Origin: Arsenophonus sp052174475
Lineage (GTDB): Bacteria > Pseudomonadota > Gammaproteobacteria > Enterobacterales > Enterobacteriaceae
Length of the DNA: 64,000 nucleotides
Direction: 5' to 3'
NCBI GenBank assembly: GCA_052174475.1
Contig: JBQMRO010000016.1
Coordinates: 47,359 to 111,358, forward strand
Part shown: positions 1 to 10,771 of the stretch, piece after piece
How the letters are laid out: the number at the start of each line of letters is the position of its first letter
Numbering within the stretch: position 1 is the first letter of the stretch
Made by a program: the position numbers and the translations under genes
Notes under the pieces: model-generated
What the model saw: the letters and a program-made list of their open reading frames with translations, nothing else
What the model was told of the DNA's origin: nothing
Databases searched by the model: none

Positions 1-3000
1 GTTATCAACAATCACAAATCCTCTTCCCCGTCCAATGATAAACCAAATATCAGTATAATGCGCTAATTAAGAGTCTACCTAGACATCGTCAGCTTAATGG
101 TATTAAAACTGGTAAGTTGCACACCCGGTAAAGATCAGTGCTAAAAAATGACGACACCTATCTTGGTAGAATATCTTACTCAAGCTATTTAGCTTAGTAA
201 ACGCATACTGCCCGACTGACTACTGCTTAGTCAGTTTAAGTACTAGATTACCCTGTTAGGTAGAATACCAGATCAGTTATATATTAACTCGTATATCAAT
301 CTTTTCATAAACCAGTACTTACACCATATCATTAAGTCAACGCACTTGCACTCTTCCAAGCACAATATATCTCAAGACTAGAATATAGCTATTGACAAAC
401 AAACTCTTGGTTAACAACAGGATACAGGTTGATAATTACTAGTTTCAGATGGGATCACTATTATATCACAAATTCACGAATGATCACTCATAGATAAAAA
501 CAGTATGCTTCGCATGAACTGTTCCTACGATAAAAAAAGGTGGGGAATCTTGATCAAATGAATACAATTGCATAAATTCTCATGATCCTCAGTTTTTATT
601 ATAGCCAGTCCGCGTTCAGCGTGATATTTTGTTTATCTGAATCTCTCAATCCCTGATGGTTTTCATCAGGATAATGATTGATAATGGTTATCAACCATTA
701 ACATTATCCTCCCCCCGCTTAGCTGTAGATTGGCGCTTCATCCCATCTATTTTTTGATGCTTATTGGTGACAGCCTAACTTTTCTGTCAGTGGTAAATAT
801 CAAGATTATCCCTGACGGATAATCGTATGCTTAAAAATCTCAGTCTTGTCACAGAGAGAGAGCGCAAGACCTCTCCAACGAAAATTACACCGTGTGCGTA
901 CCAGTTATGCTGGTAGATAGTGAGCGCCGATCAGCTTGCTAGATTTGCAAACATCGTAGAATCGGGAAAAGACAAGCAGGTTTCTTTAGGCTACGCATTA
1001 AAGAGTATCATCTTATCTCTCTTTTGGTAGGAGAGATATTAATCAATAACTGCTCAGACCGAAACTAAGCCAGAAAAGTCCCAATGCCTACTACTTATAG
1101 GCTACAATCATCTCGTGGTAATGATCTGCGTATCCGTTTCAATAAAAACCAGCTTCTCTAAACTTAACGCCACTCTCAACCACTATTTATTAGTGATCTT
1201 AACTACGCTGTCGCTTGACAGCGTAGCAAAAGATTTATCCGCTTATTCTAAACATCCAGCGTGATCTGATGTAATTTACATCGGTAACTTTCCAACGTCT
1301 GTAGCCTCCATCGTTTACATTAAGCAGATTACGGCAAGACCTGCCTCTCAGCTGGCATATTCAAATAGCATTTGATCACTGTAAAAATTCTAGCTATGTG
1401 GTCGTTACTTTTCTAGGTAACTAAAATCAATCTTAGATCACTAAGCATCCTTAACGCTACTAACACGTTCATCTTGGCGTATAAAAATGCGAGTTAGCAG
1501 TATGCGAGGTAAACACCTCTCATAATATTAATTAAACGGCCCGCCTTTTCTTCCATTATTCTCCCCTACCCGATCAAAAACTTATCTGCTGTGTACTAAA
1601 CTTAAGAACTACCACACCGCTATTCTGCATAGAATAGCGCAACTAGAAATATGCGGCACACCACTCTTTGGTAGAGTGGATCAGATTTCAATTAGCATAA
1701 GCAGCTATAAGAGCTTACATTTATCATGCATCACTACGGCATAAGCATCAACGGATATTTGCGTTCTCTTAATTATCTTCTATAATTTAAATATCTATTA
1801 ATCCCTACTGAGTCGTCAATGATGCTTAACGGCGTGCTAAAATAATACTTTTGATACGTTAATCGTTTCTTATATGATAAAATTATCCGTCGCAATACTT
1901 TTATGTCTGTTCAAATTAAGAATATCGCAGCTATTATGCTGCTGATTTACGTCTTAATCAGCAAACATCATCCTGCCTGGATAGCATCAGATCTATATCT
2001 CACTCCGATAGCTATCACGTGGTTTTCGATCACACTCGACAAAATGCTCATCAGCAAAATTCACTCGCTGTTTATCGCAGTTAATAACCGCAGTATATTA
2101 ATCTCGAAATATAATGCGCCAAATACAACGCTATCATCGCCGTTGACATACAAGTAACAGCACAGAACCTGTTCGCCAAAATGAGCAGCCGTAATCTTTA
2201 TTATCTTAACTATTACGCTATAATATCGATAACTAGAGAATACGCAGCTTATCATAATTAAGCAACTGAATCTGAACGCGGACGTTTTTCTCATAAATAT
2301 CGTTCACGCTGCCAATCATTAATGTGCAGCCTTTCATAATTGTTTTCCGGTTTAAATATCAAGGACTAATGCAATTGGTTTTTATCCTATCACCTGTTTC
2401 TGGAAGGATTCTCTACTCGAGATGATTTCCTGTTCGGATGTGCGTTAGGTCTTTCCTATTAAATCCAGGCTCAATTTATTGATGTAATTACTTTAGCAGA
2501 AAAAAGTTTGCCTGGTTTCGATAATAATCAACATCCGGTAAAGGCGATCAAAGTTGTTAAGGCGTAGCCGTTAAACTCAGATTGATCGCCATATTACTTG
2601 CTAATTTCAAGGTTACTACTCGTTGATATTTATCATGCCACTTCAGTGCCCCGTCTAAACTTTTCAATAGCTTCTTCCAGGTGGCATTTTCCTAACTTTT
2701 TACGATTTTAGTCTATCGGAACTTATCGTGAATCCTGATTAGTTATTCACCGTTTTTCTCATCATTTCATCTATTGTGTCATCGCCTTTAAGCTGATGGG
2801 TAAATAATTGTTTCGCTATCTGCCTTGGTATTTGATCTTGGCCTGCGTATAGCATACGGTTAAGCATATCGCATAGTAACAAAAATTCTTCATGCAGTAT
2901 AAAGGATTTCTATCAAGAATCATTGTCAACACATAATTTATTTCAGTCATAGCCATAACCTTAAAAAACTCTCTTTCCAGCAGGGAAGAGAGAGCACTTT

Positions 3001-3372
3001 GCTGACTTCTTTTAGATTTTTGACCTCCTGATAAGGATAATTTTTGAAAATTTGTAAAACTTTTCTAAAAAAGAATAACTAAAATTACTGGCAGTAGAAA
3101 TATCAGCGGATGTAATATTACAACTGCAAGCAATAATCTCTAATAATACTATAAATCAGAACACTAGCTATACTTAAGGAATAAGTAAGTGTTAAATATA
3201 CTACTAAATAGTACATTTGTTTTGTGATAATAAAAATTCTATTTAATCAATAAATAGAAAAAATTCTGAAGAGTTAGAATGATATTGCTGATTATAATTA
3301 AGTTAACTTATTAGAAATTATATCTATATTTTTATTATTTTTTAATCTATATAAAATTATTACTATTTTAAC
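1..3372. other. Decayed gene-free region
   Basis: No intact gene is visible in these 3.4 kb. The first 2.8 kb look less AT-rich than the spacers elsewhere, which suggests former coding DNA. Short open stretches on the minus strand read like protein remnants, for example around 2060-2330 and 2755-2900, where one reading contains LLCDMLNRML and FTHQLKGDDTIDEM. Every frame is soon broken by stops, and I could not assign a family. A plus-strand open frame at 1903-2157 has no recognisable product or ribosome binding site. From about 3000 on the sequence is plain AT-rich spacer up to the IS1595-type relic. Confidence 0.6.
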
Positions 3373-4398
3373 AAAAGTTGTTAGTAGAAATCCATTCTAC
3401 TGTAAAAAAAGATTTTCGCTACAGAAATTGCTATGAAAAAGCAAACAATCATAAAGATCAAAGAAACTTTTTCCTTACTCCATAGCAACATAAACTACAT
3501 CTCATTAGTTATCTTTGTAATAATCTATCGAATGATTTAAATTTATATATTAAAGAAACTCATTTCACTTTACCTTGACCATATTGTTATAATGAACATG
3601 TTATTCACTGGATATATTCATTATGTTTACATAGATATCGTTGCAAAATTTCTAATTACAGAAAAATATTTAACAATCTTCTGAGAAAGTCCTCTGATGA
3701 AACTAGATCACAAGAATAAATAGTTTAGTTATCTGCGATGTATGTTTAATAAGTTAACTTTGTGAAAGTCAGCGAAAAACAAGCATTGATTTGAAAGCAG
3801 CGTTTAGATGGGGGCGCCCTTGCTTCCTTACTTCCTTCCTTCTTTACTTCCTTGTTTCCTTGCTTCACTGAAGACAACTAACTTAAAGGTACTAAGTGGT
3901 ATTGTTAAAATTAATGAAACATTTTCCTTTAATTCTTTAAAGAGAATTGTTATATCTAATATATAAAAAATAGAAAACGCGGGAGAACAGGAGATAAAAG
4001 GAAAGAACAAGTTGTGATCTTAATCGCCAAAGATTAAGAGGATCATGTAAGCGATAAGATTCTTGAAGAGTTTAATGCAGAGTGTGTTAATTGTTTTTTT
4101 TGAGCCGATCATCGATAAAGAGTTCATACTTAGCTCAGATGAAGAAAAATAGTACGAAATATTTGTAACAAGCATAAAATTAGTTACCACCGCCTAATAA
4201 CTCTCTGGTAATTATAGAGTTATTGATAAGGAATTCTAGATTCAAAATCTGAATAGTTTCATGAACTGATTAAAAGGATACTTTTAGTAGATTCTATGTT
4301 ATATAGTAGTTTTATTTATATAATTATCTGACCTTGAGAAGGTTACTTAAAATCAGAAGAATTAAAATATAGAAGTTACTACAAATTACTCTGCACAC
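3373..4398 (+). mobile_element. Degenerate IS1595-type (ISXO2-like) element, copy 1
   Basis: Broken transposase gene of the ISXO2-like DDE type. Read across frames, the 3' half gives KRKEQVVILIAKD, then HVSDKILEEFNAE, then IIDKEFILSSDEEK, then RVIDKEF and IQN. These follow the order of the IS1595 catalytic core (EQ.PVL.ARDR.G, D..L.SDG, F.I.NVNAYH.RLK). The ends share an AAAGGTTRTTA-like sequence with the other copies. Several frameshifts and stops make it inactive. It lies just upstream of gmhA in the same orientation as copy 2 on the other side. Confidence 0.75.
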
Positions 4399-4579
4399 AA
4401 AGAAAGAAACCTCTTTGCTAGGATAGCAAATTTTATTTATTAATATAAATATATTAATTATAATAAGTTCATAAATTATTTATTAAAATTAACTTACTTG
4501 TTATAAGTAACATTGATACTTCTTTCATAAAATTTAATCAGTTACATTAAAATTTTGAAAAATATTTTTAGGAGTGAAA

Positions 4580-5161
4580 GTGATATACAAGGAGCTTATT
4601 TGCTCTGAATTAGAAGAAGCGGCGCTGACATTGAAGAATTTTCTTAATAACAGGAAAAATATCGAAGCAATTGAAGAAGCTGCGATTATGTTATCAAATG
4701 CCTTTAAAGATGGAAGGAAAGCATTATCTTGTGGTAATGGTGGATCGCACTGTGATGCTATGCATTTTGCAGAAGAATTAACTGGGTATTATCGTAAAAA
4801 TCGGCCAGGTTATCCAGCTATTGCTATTTCTGATGTTAGTCATCTCTCTTGCGTTAGTAACGATTTTGGTTATGATTATGTTTTTTCCCGTTATATAGAG
4901 GCTGTAGCTAAAAAAGGGGATATATTATTTGCGATTTCAACATCAGGTAATTCTCGCAATATTATTAAAGCAATTAAGGTTGCACGTACTAAAGGGATGA
5001 AAGTGATCACATTGACAGGTAAAGAGGGTGGAAAAATAGCAGGAACTTCTGATATTGAGATCAGAGTAGCTCATTTTGGCTATGCCGATCGGATCCAAGA
5101 AATTCATATTAAAGTGATTCACATCTTAATTCAGCTAATAGAAAAAGAAATGGTAAAATAA
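4580..5161 (+). CDS. gmhA: Phosphoheptose isomerase GmhA
   Basis: Converts sedoheptulose 7-phosphate to glycero-manno-heptose 7-phosphate, the first step of ADP-heptose synthesis for the LPS inner core; cytosolic. The product (about 193 residues; E. coli 192) is a SIS-domain protein. It keeps SCGNGGSHCDAMHFAEEL, the sugar-phosphate loop ISTSGNS, and the C-terminal stretch FGYADRIQEIHIKVIH with the active-site His. The usual ATG-Tyr start is ATA-Tyr here (4583-4585). The best start is the GTG one codon earlier at 4580, with AGGAG at 4570-4574 five bases upstream. A GTG at 4574 overlaps that ribosome binding site and is unlikely. The gene stands alone between two dead IS1595-type copies. Identity is secure; the start is inferred. 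Confidence 0.95.
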   Translation: MIYKELICSELEEAALTLKNFLNNRKNIEAIEEAAIMLSNAFKDGRKALSCGNGGSHCDAMHFAEELTGYYRKNRPGYPAIAISDVSHLSCVSNDFGYDYVFSRYIEAVAKKGDILFAISTSGNSRNIIKAIKVARTKGMKVITLTGKEGGKIAGTSDIEIRVAHFGYADRIQEIHIKVIHILIQLIEKEMVK

Positions 5162-5182
5162 CATCACTATATAGTAGTGATG
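5162..5182 (+). terminator. Hairpin after gmhA
   Basis: An 8-bp perfect stem (CATCACTA with TAGTGATG) and a 5-base loop begin immediately after the gmhA stop codon. No strong T-run follows, so this is only a candidate terminator or 3'-end stabiliser. Confidence 0.45.
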
Positions 5183-5217
5183 AATATGTGATGTAATTTT
5201 GGCTATCTAAGCAAAAA

Positions 5218-6205
5218 TAGCTGGTAGAAATTCTTGTACTATATGAAAATTACGCTATAGAGATTGTCATAAAAATAATCAGTCACATGAATCAAAGAGA
5301 CTCTTTCTCACTTCCTACCAATATAAAGCTGTATTTCGTTAATTATCTAATAAGATCAGCGATAATATATCGAATGATGTGGATTTATACATTGAATTAA
5401 CTATTTTAGTTTATGATACCCATATTGTCAGACTGAACATGTTTCTGCTGGTAACTCGTTCATTAGGGTTGCAGCGACATCATTAAAAATTCTAAATTAC
5501 AGAAAAACATTTAATAATCTGACTAAAAGTCCTCTGGTAAAACCAGATCAGAAAAATAAATAGTTTAGTTATCTGCGATGTATGTTGAATAAGTTAACTT
5601 TACGAAAATCAGTGAAAAAAGGCATTGATTTGAAAGCAGCGTTTAGATGGAGTGCACTTGCTTCCTTGCTTCTTTGCTTCAGTGAAGATAACTAACTTAA
5701 AGGTACTAAGTGGCATTGTTAAAATTAATGAAACATTTTCCTTTAATTCTTTAAAAGAATTGTTATATATAATATATAAAAAAATAGAGAACGCGGGAGA
5801 ACAGGAGATAAAAGGAAAGAACAAGTTGCGGTCTTAATCGCCCGAGATTAAGAGGCTCATGTGAGCGATGAGATTCTTAAAGAGTTTAATGCAGAGTATG
5901 TTAATTGTTTTTTTGAGCCGATCATTGATAAAAAGTTAATACTTAGCTCAGATGAAGCAAAATAGTACGAAATATTTGTAACAAGCAAAATTAGTTACCA
6001 CCGCCTAATAACTCTCTGGTAATTATAGAGTTATTGATAAGGAATTCTAGATTCAAAATCTGAATAGTTTCATGAACTGATTAAAAGAATACTTTTAGTA
6101 GATACTATGTTATATAGTAGTTTTACTTATATAATTATTTGACCTTGAGAAGGTTGCTTAAAATCAGAAGAATTAAAATATAGAAGTTACTACAAATTAC
6201 TCTGT
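5218..6205 (+). mobile_element. Degenerate IS1595-type element, copy 2
   Basis: Second broken ISXO2-like transposase relic, in the same orientation as copy 1. Translation across frames gives NRKRGRTGDKRKEQVAVLIA, then AHVSDEILKEFNAE, then EPIIDKKLILSSDEAK. From about 5600 to 6200 it is nearly base-for-base the same as copy 1, including shared inactivating changes such as the TAG after the SSDE(E/A)K segment and the lesions downstream of it. The first 300 bases differ much more. The pair therefore probably derives from an already dead ancestor, or was homogenised by recombination. Confidence 0.75.
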
Positions 6206-6269
6206 GCAAAAACAATAACTTTTATCAACGTAGCTGTCTTACCTTTCTTTAAAAGGTAAGACCTCGCCT

Positions 6270-6650
6270 AAGCTTTGATACTTCTTATATAATGTTAATC
6301 CTGGCGTTTCCATAGCTATCCATTGGGATACTTATAGATAAATAGCAAAAATTTACTGCGACCTTATAGTCTATAAATACATTCAGCCATCGAAAATAGG
6401 AATTCTACTATTTCTGTACAAAGCTTGATATAGAACATTAACTTAGTTCGTGAGTCACCATGAAATTATTTCTGGTTAAGAGCTTAAAATTACTCTACAT
6501 TAATATATTTAGGTGTACAATAAAGAACTACTCAATCAGTATTGAGTAGTAAAACTCCATTGCAATCTATGAAAATCTACTTAAGAGTTAAAACTATATT
6601 ATTAATAATATCATAGCGTCTTTCTGAAAAAAATATCTAATCACTATTTA
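6270..6650 (+). mobile_element. Partial IS481-type transposase relic
   Basis: C-terminal part of an integrase-core transposase of the same kind as the longer copy at 55905-56733. Readings across frames include an LxDNSKKFT-like stretch near 6340, then LDIEH, then a C-terminal segment ending ALG-like KTPLQSMK (VLSSKTPLQSMK at about 6540-6570). No frame is open. The N-terminal half is missing or unrecognisable. Confidence 0.55.
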
Positions 6651-7115
6651 TCAAACAAATTTCCAATGCCAATAATTATTTCAATGTTTAATGTCAACGA
6701 ATTAATTTTGGTTTTTCATCTAAATATATTACCTTAGCGATTAGCAATCTTCTCTTCTAGTTAGAAGATATTACACCATATTCACTAGTATATCATAAAA
6801 GACTAAACAATCTACAAGATATAAATTTAGGTAATAAACGAGAAACAACAGCGCGCTTTTATCTGGGTAAAAGATCACTAGATTTACATAAGGAATCAGA
6901 AACTAGTATTTACGTAATTTTCATCAATAAGATTATAATTATCCACTTCCAAGATAGAAATATGATGATAATGATAACTATACTACATAGTAGGACGCAT
7001 TAGATTATTAAACCATTATCAACTATTAGATAATAATTTTTTCCATCTTTTTATTGCTCTAACTTCAGATAAAAGTAGACCTGATTATGCTGCTAAATAA
7101 CGATCAGTCTCAATT
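6651..7115. other. AT-rich spacer, nothing recognised
   Basis: These 465 bases between an IS481-type relic and an IS256-type relic are AT-rich. I saw no open frame, RNA gene or clear hairpin. Confidence 0.6.
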
Positions 7116-8500
7116 GAGTTATTAAGAAATCTGGTGTGCTAACAATTAGGTTACGCAGCACTTTGATGCTTTATGCATCTATTCTCTCATCCTTAAATGA
7201 GATATTGTTTATTACCCAGGGTTAAACAAGTTAAATTTCTTTAGTCATTTTCAGTTTTTGAACAGACTATAACAGCTTCAATACCATTGAAAAGATTCCT
7301 TTCCCGAAGCACTGCGATTCGCGCATTGGCTTTATAGTTTTAATATCACAAAAGCTGATTCATTCATATTCGTCACTCTTATTGATGCCAAATGCGCTGA
7401 CGAGAAACCATAGAATACTAACCGTTCTTCTCAATTTTTCTAGCTTCTTCATCCCTGTAGGAAAACTTATGCTGAAAATTTTGCCAAGAAAATATCAAGG
7501 GGGGGTTTATTAGCAGAATCACAGCTCTATGAGCTAGCCACTCTCCTCCCGCACAGATCAACATTAACTTTATACTGCATACTTTTAGCGAGTAAAACTA
7601 ATATATTAGCTGTTTTATGTACTAACAGAGTTAGTAGTGCATGTATTGACATATCTTTACTATTACATTCTAAAAACAAAAAAGCATATGCATCTTCTTA
7701 ATCCTGGAAGATGCAATTAAGTCCGCTCTTTTTAGCCATTGAGAAATTCAGACCAGTTTGCTTCTAACTCTTGATAAGCATTCTTGACTTCAAGTAGTTC
7801 CTTATCATCCATGCATCGTCTCAGATAATGAGCAGAAGGCAAAGATGATCAACTTGTCTGACAGGATGTTTTATGCCTTCAGGCAAGAAATAAACGTAGC
7901 GCATATCGCTTAAATCACGTAGAGCACTATTCCTTGTACTCTTCAAGCAATCTGTGTTTCAGTCTGTTTATAGTTTCCTGCCGGAACAACATGTGCTTTT
8001 TAGCGAGAACTGTTCTATGGCTTAGTGAAAATCACCAGTAAATAATGCCTCGCATATACAGCCATGGTAATAACTCTTCAACATTTTTACACGCTTTAAA
8101 CAAGGCGGTAATAATGAGCTATTGAAGTATATTCTGTTGTTACTGTGACCCTTAAGCTTTAGTCATTTTAATCTCAAAATGCAAATATCAGTCTGTCTGG
8201 TTCATTATGTCAGATAACCGTTACGCATGAGACATAATCCATCAACAAGTCGCGTTCAAAATGTTGTTTTAACCATGGCTTTAGATCAATCTTAACAGCG
8301 GATCCTATCAGCTGCATAACACTATTATGATGAGTTAATCATGTCAAAGGATCAGAGGTAATATCTGGTTTTACGGATGTTTGTAAGTGTGATAGATTTT
8401 CATGGCATATATCTCTCTATTCTTGAAATCATTCAAGAAATTAATTAGCAGAATACGCCAACATTTTCTAAACTCCATGCAGCATAAATAAGCATAACTC
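7116..8500 (-). mobile_element. Degenerate IS256-type element, copy 1
   Basis: Near full-length relic of a mutator-type transposase gene read from the minus strand. One stretch near 7765-7820 translates as DKELLEVKNAYQELEANW, matching the conserved segment KELVAVEDGYRESEASW of this family. The right end starts GAGTTATTAAGAAATCTGGTG, the terminal motif shared by all copies, and the other end carries AGCATAACT. Many stops and frameshifts are present. Confidence 0.7.
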
Positions 8501-9342
8501 ATCATCAGATACATAAAGAGCCTCTTCTCCGTTTTCTGCTATAAAAAACAACATATTAATTCCTGGATTCACTCTATATAATTTTTAATAAAAATATTAG
8601 CTAACTTTTTTAATGTTAATTTATGATCTAGATCATATTAAAAATAAATGTAAAAATTAATTTTAGATCAGAAAAATGAATTGATAAAAATCAATCAGGT
8701 ACCTATAAAAATATAGTTTTATCGATTATATATTATGCTATATTATCAATATAGTAGCTGTGTTTATTTAAATAATATAATGAAACTAGGTGCTAATTTA
8801 ATCATTATTGTTTAATTAAAGGATTAATACAATCGCTAATGCAATTAGCTATATTTGCTAATCATCATAATGAATGTGTTCTCGATACTTTATCGAGGTG
8901 AAGTAAAAAATTTCAGATATGATGTATTTAAAAGTAAACGGGAACCATAGACACCAGACGATCACCTTGATTATTTAATGACACTAAAGAACCAAGGTGG
9001 TGTATTACCTTTTCTTAAAAATATTTAATCATTAACTAATGATGAAATTCATATAATATATAAAATTCATTACACTGAATTTCTAGGCACTACTAATATT
9101 CTGATTTATTAAAAGATAGTAAACATTAAGTCTTGTTTTTGTTAAAAACAGAATTTATTATTAAATATATTTAATATATTGAAGATGATAAAAATGTTAC
9201 TGCACGAATGAATAGTGCTAAAATTGAACAACATAAATGAAATAATAACTTTTACTCGTTTTTAATTCTATATCTATAGGTTAGAAATAACTGATGATAA
9301 TATTTATCTATTAATTTTATTTAAAGGTGTTGCTAACTTAAC
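8501..9342. other. Spacer upstream of xseA with a possible coding remnant
   Basis: Mostly AT-rich spacer. Between about 8915 and 9110 one plus-strand frame reads LDYLMTLKNQGGVLPFLKN and then NDEIHIIYKIHYTEFLGTTN with stops between. A shifted frame near 9190-9240 reads DDKNVTARMNSAKIEQHK. This looks like the tail of a lost gene, but I do not recognise it. guaB, which is divergent from xseA in E. coli, is not detectable here. AAGGTG at about 9324 is the only candidate ribosome binding site for xseA. Confidence 0.4.
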
Positions 9343-10692
9343 ATGTTAACTTCAGAAAATAACAGAATTTATTCTGTTAGCCAACTTAATCAATTAGTTC
9401 GGCAATTACTTGAACTTGAAATTGGAAGAATTTGGCTTAATGCAGAAATTTCTAATTTTTCTCAACCAGCTTCAGGCCATTGGTATTTGACTTTAAAAGA
9501 TGAAAAAGCACAGCTACGAGCTGTGATGTTTCGTGGCCAAAATATACGAATTAATTTTCAACCACAAAATGGTCAACAAGTATTGGTTTTAGCAATTGTT
9601 GCCATATACGAACCAAGGGGGGAATACCAATTAATTATAGAAAAAATACAACCTGCGGGTGATGGATTATTACAACAACAATTTGAAATATTGAAGCAAA
9701 AACTTTCAGATGAAGGATTATTTGCGCAACATCATAAACAATCGCTACCGATGCCAGCCAAATGCTTAGGTGTTATTACCTCAGCAACAGGTGCCGCATT
9801 ACATGATATTTTAAATGTATTAAAACGCCGCGATCCTTTATTACCTGTTATTATTTATCCAACCGCTGTGCAAGGAGAAGATGCCACACGACAGATTATT
9901 CGTGCTATTGAATTGGCAAATCATCGTCAAGAATGTGACGTACTCATTGTTGGCCGAGGTGGTGGTTCATTAGAAGATTTATTGGCTTTTAACGATGAAA
10001 AGGTTGCCAGAGCAATTTTTGCTAGTCAATTACCAATTATTGCTGCGATTGGGCATGAAATCGATTTGACTATTGCTGATTTTGTAGCTGATTTACGAGC
10101 ACCAACACCATCAGCTGCGGCAGAATTAGTAAGTCGTAACCAACAAGAGTTGCTTCGCCAACTACTTGAACTGAAACAGCGATTAGAAATGGCGATGGAC
10201 TATTTTCTGGCGCGCAAACTACGTATTTTTAGTCAATTACAAAATAAATTACAACAACGCCATCCTGAATGGCGGATAACGCGCCAACAAAATTATCTAA
10301 TCAAACTACAACAAAAACTTCTTACCACCACGCAAGAATATTTACAGCAAATTAATCGTCAGCAATATAACCTTAAACAACATTTAATACTATGTGATCC
10401 GCGGCCACAACTACAAAATTATCGTCAACGTTATATTCAGCAACAATTTCAATTAAACCAATCAATTACTCAAATATTAAGCCAATATCGTGAAAAATTT
10501 AGCATCAACTGCTCCCGCCTTGAAGCAGTAAGTCCATTATCAACGTTAGCGCGCGGTTATAGCATTAGCGAAGCATCTAATGGACAGGTTTTAACCAAAA
10601 TACAACAAATACATATTGGAGAAAAGTTAAAAACTCGATTACAAGACGGCTGGCTTGAAAGTAAAATCTTATCAATTAATAAAATTACTTAA
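9343..10692 (+). CDS. xseA: Exodeoxyribonuclease VII large subunit XseA
   Basis: Large, catalytic subunit of exonuclease VII, which degrades single-stranded DNA from both ends together with several XseB subunits; cytosolic, used in repair. It is 449 residues (E. coli 456). An N-terminal OB fold (about 10-105) contains RIWLNAEISNFSQPASGHWY. The catalytic domain (about 130-320) contains GVITSATGAALHDI, VLIVGRGGGSLEDL, AAIGHEIDLTIADFVAD and RAPTPSAAAE. A long Gln-rich coiled-coil region follows, and the end keeps LEAVSPLSTLARGYS. The start aligns with the E. coli N-terminus. Convergent with ptrB, 79 bases apart. xseB is not in the window. Confidence 0.97.
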   Translation: MLTSENNRIYSVSQLNQLVRQLLELEIGRIWLNAEISNFSQPASGHWYLTLKDEKAQLRAVMFRGQNIRINFQPQNGQQVLVLAIVAIYEPRGEYQLIIEKIQPAGDGLLQQQFEILKQKLSDEGLFAQHHKQSLPMPAKCLGVITSATGAALHDILNVLKRRDPLLPVIIYPTAVQGEDATRQIIRAIELANHRQECDVLIVGRGGGSLEDLLAFNDEKVARAIFASQLPIIAAIGHEIDLTIADFVADLRAPTPSAAAELVSRNQQELLRQLLELKQRLEMAMDYFLARKLRIFSQLQNKLQQRHPEWRITRQQNYLIKLQQKLLTTTQEYLQQINRQQYNLKQHLILCDPRPQLQNYRQRYIQQQFQLNQSITQILSQYREKFSINCSRLEAVSPLSTLARGYSISEASNGQVLTKIQQIHIGEKLKTRLQDGWLESKILSINKIT

Positions 10693-10726
10693 TTTAAACA
10701 AACTTTTACTTATAAAAAAATAGATT

Positions 10727-10750
10727 TATTAGCTTTATAATAAGCTAATA
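10727..10750. terminator. Hairpin between convergent xseA and ptrB
   Basis: A 9-bp perfect stem (TATTAGCTT with AAGCTAATA) and a 6-base loop lie midway between the two convergent stop codons. The stem is AT-rich and lacks a clean T-run, so a bidirectional terminator is possible but weakly supported. Confidence 0.35.
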
Positions 10751-10771
10751 TCTAAGGCTAAATAAAATTTA

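Noticed and set aside
1903..2157. 84-codon plus-strand open frame
   Set aside because: No ribosome binding site, no family resemblance, overlaps another broken frame on the minus strand; likely chance.
5609..5837. Overlapping small frames on both strands inside the second IS1595-type relic (and 3828-4010 in the first)
   Set aside because: They run antisense to or across the frameshifts of the former transposase and have no independent support.
3373..6205. Composite transposon carrying gmhA
   Set aside because: Two same-orientation copies flank gmhA, but both are dead and gmhA is a normal chromosomal gene; the copies are more simply explained as duplicated relics.
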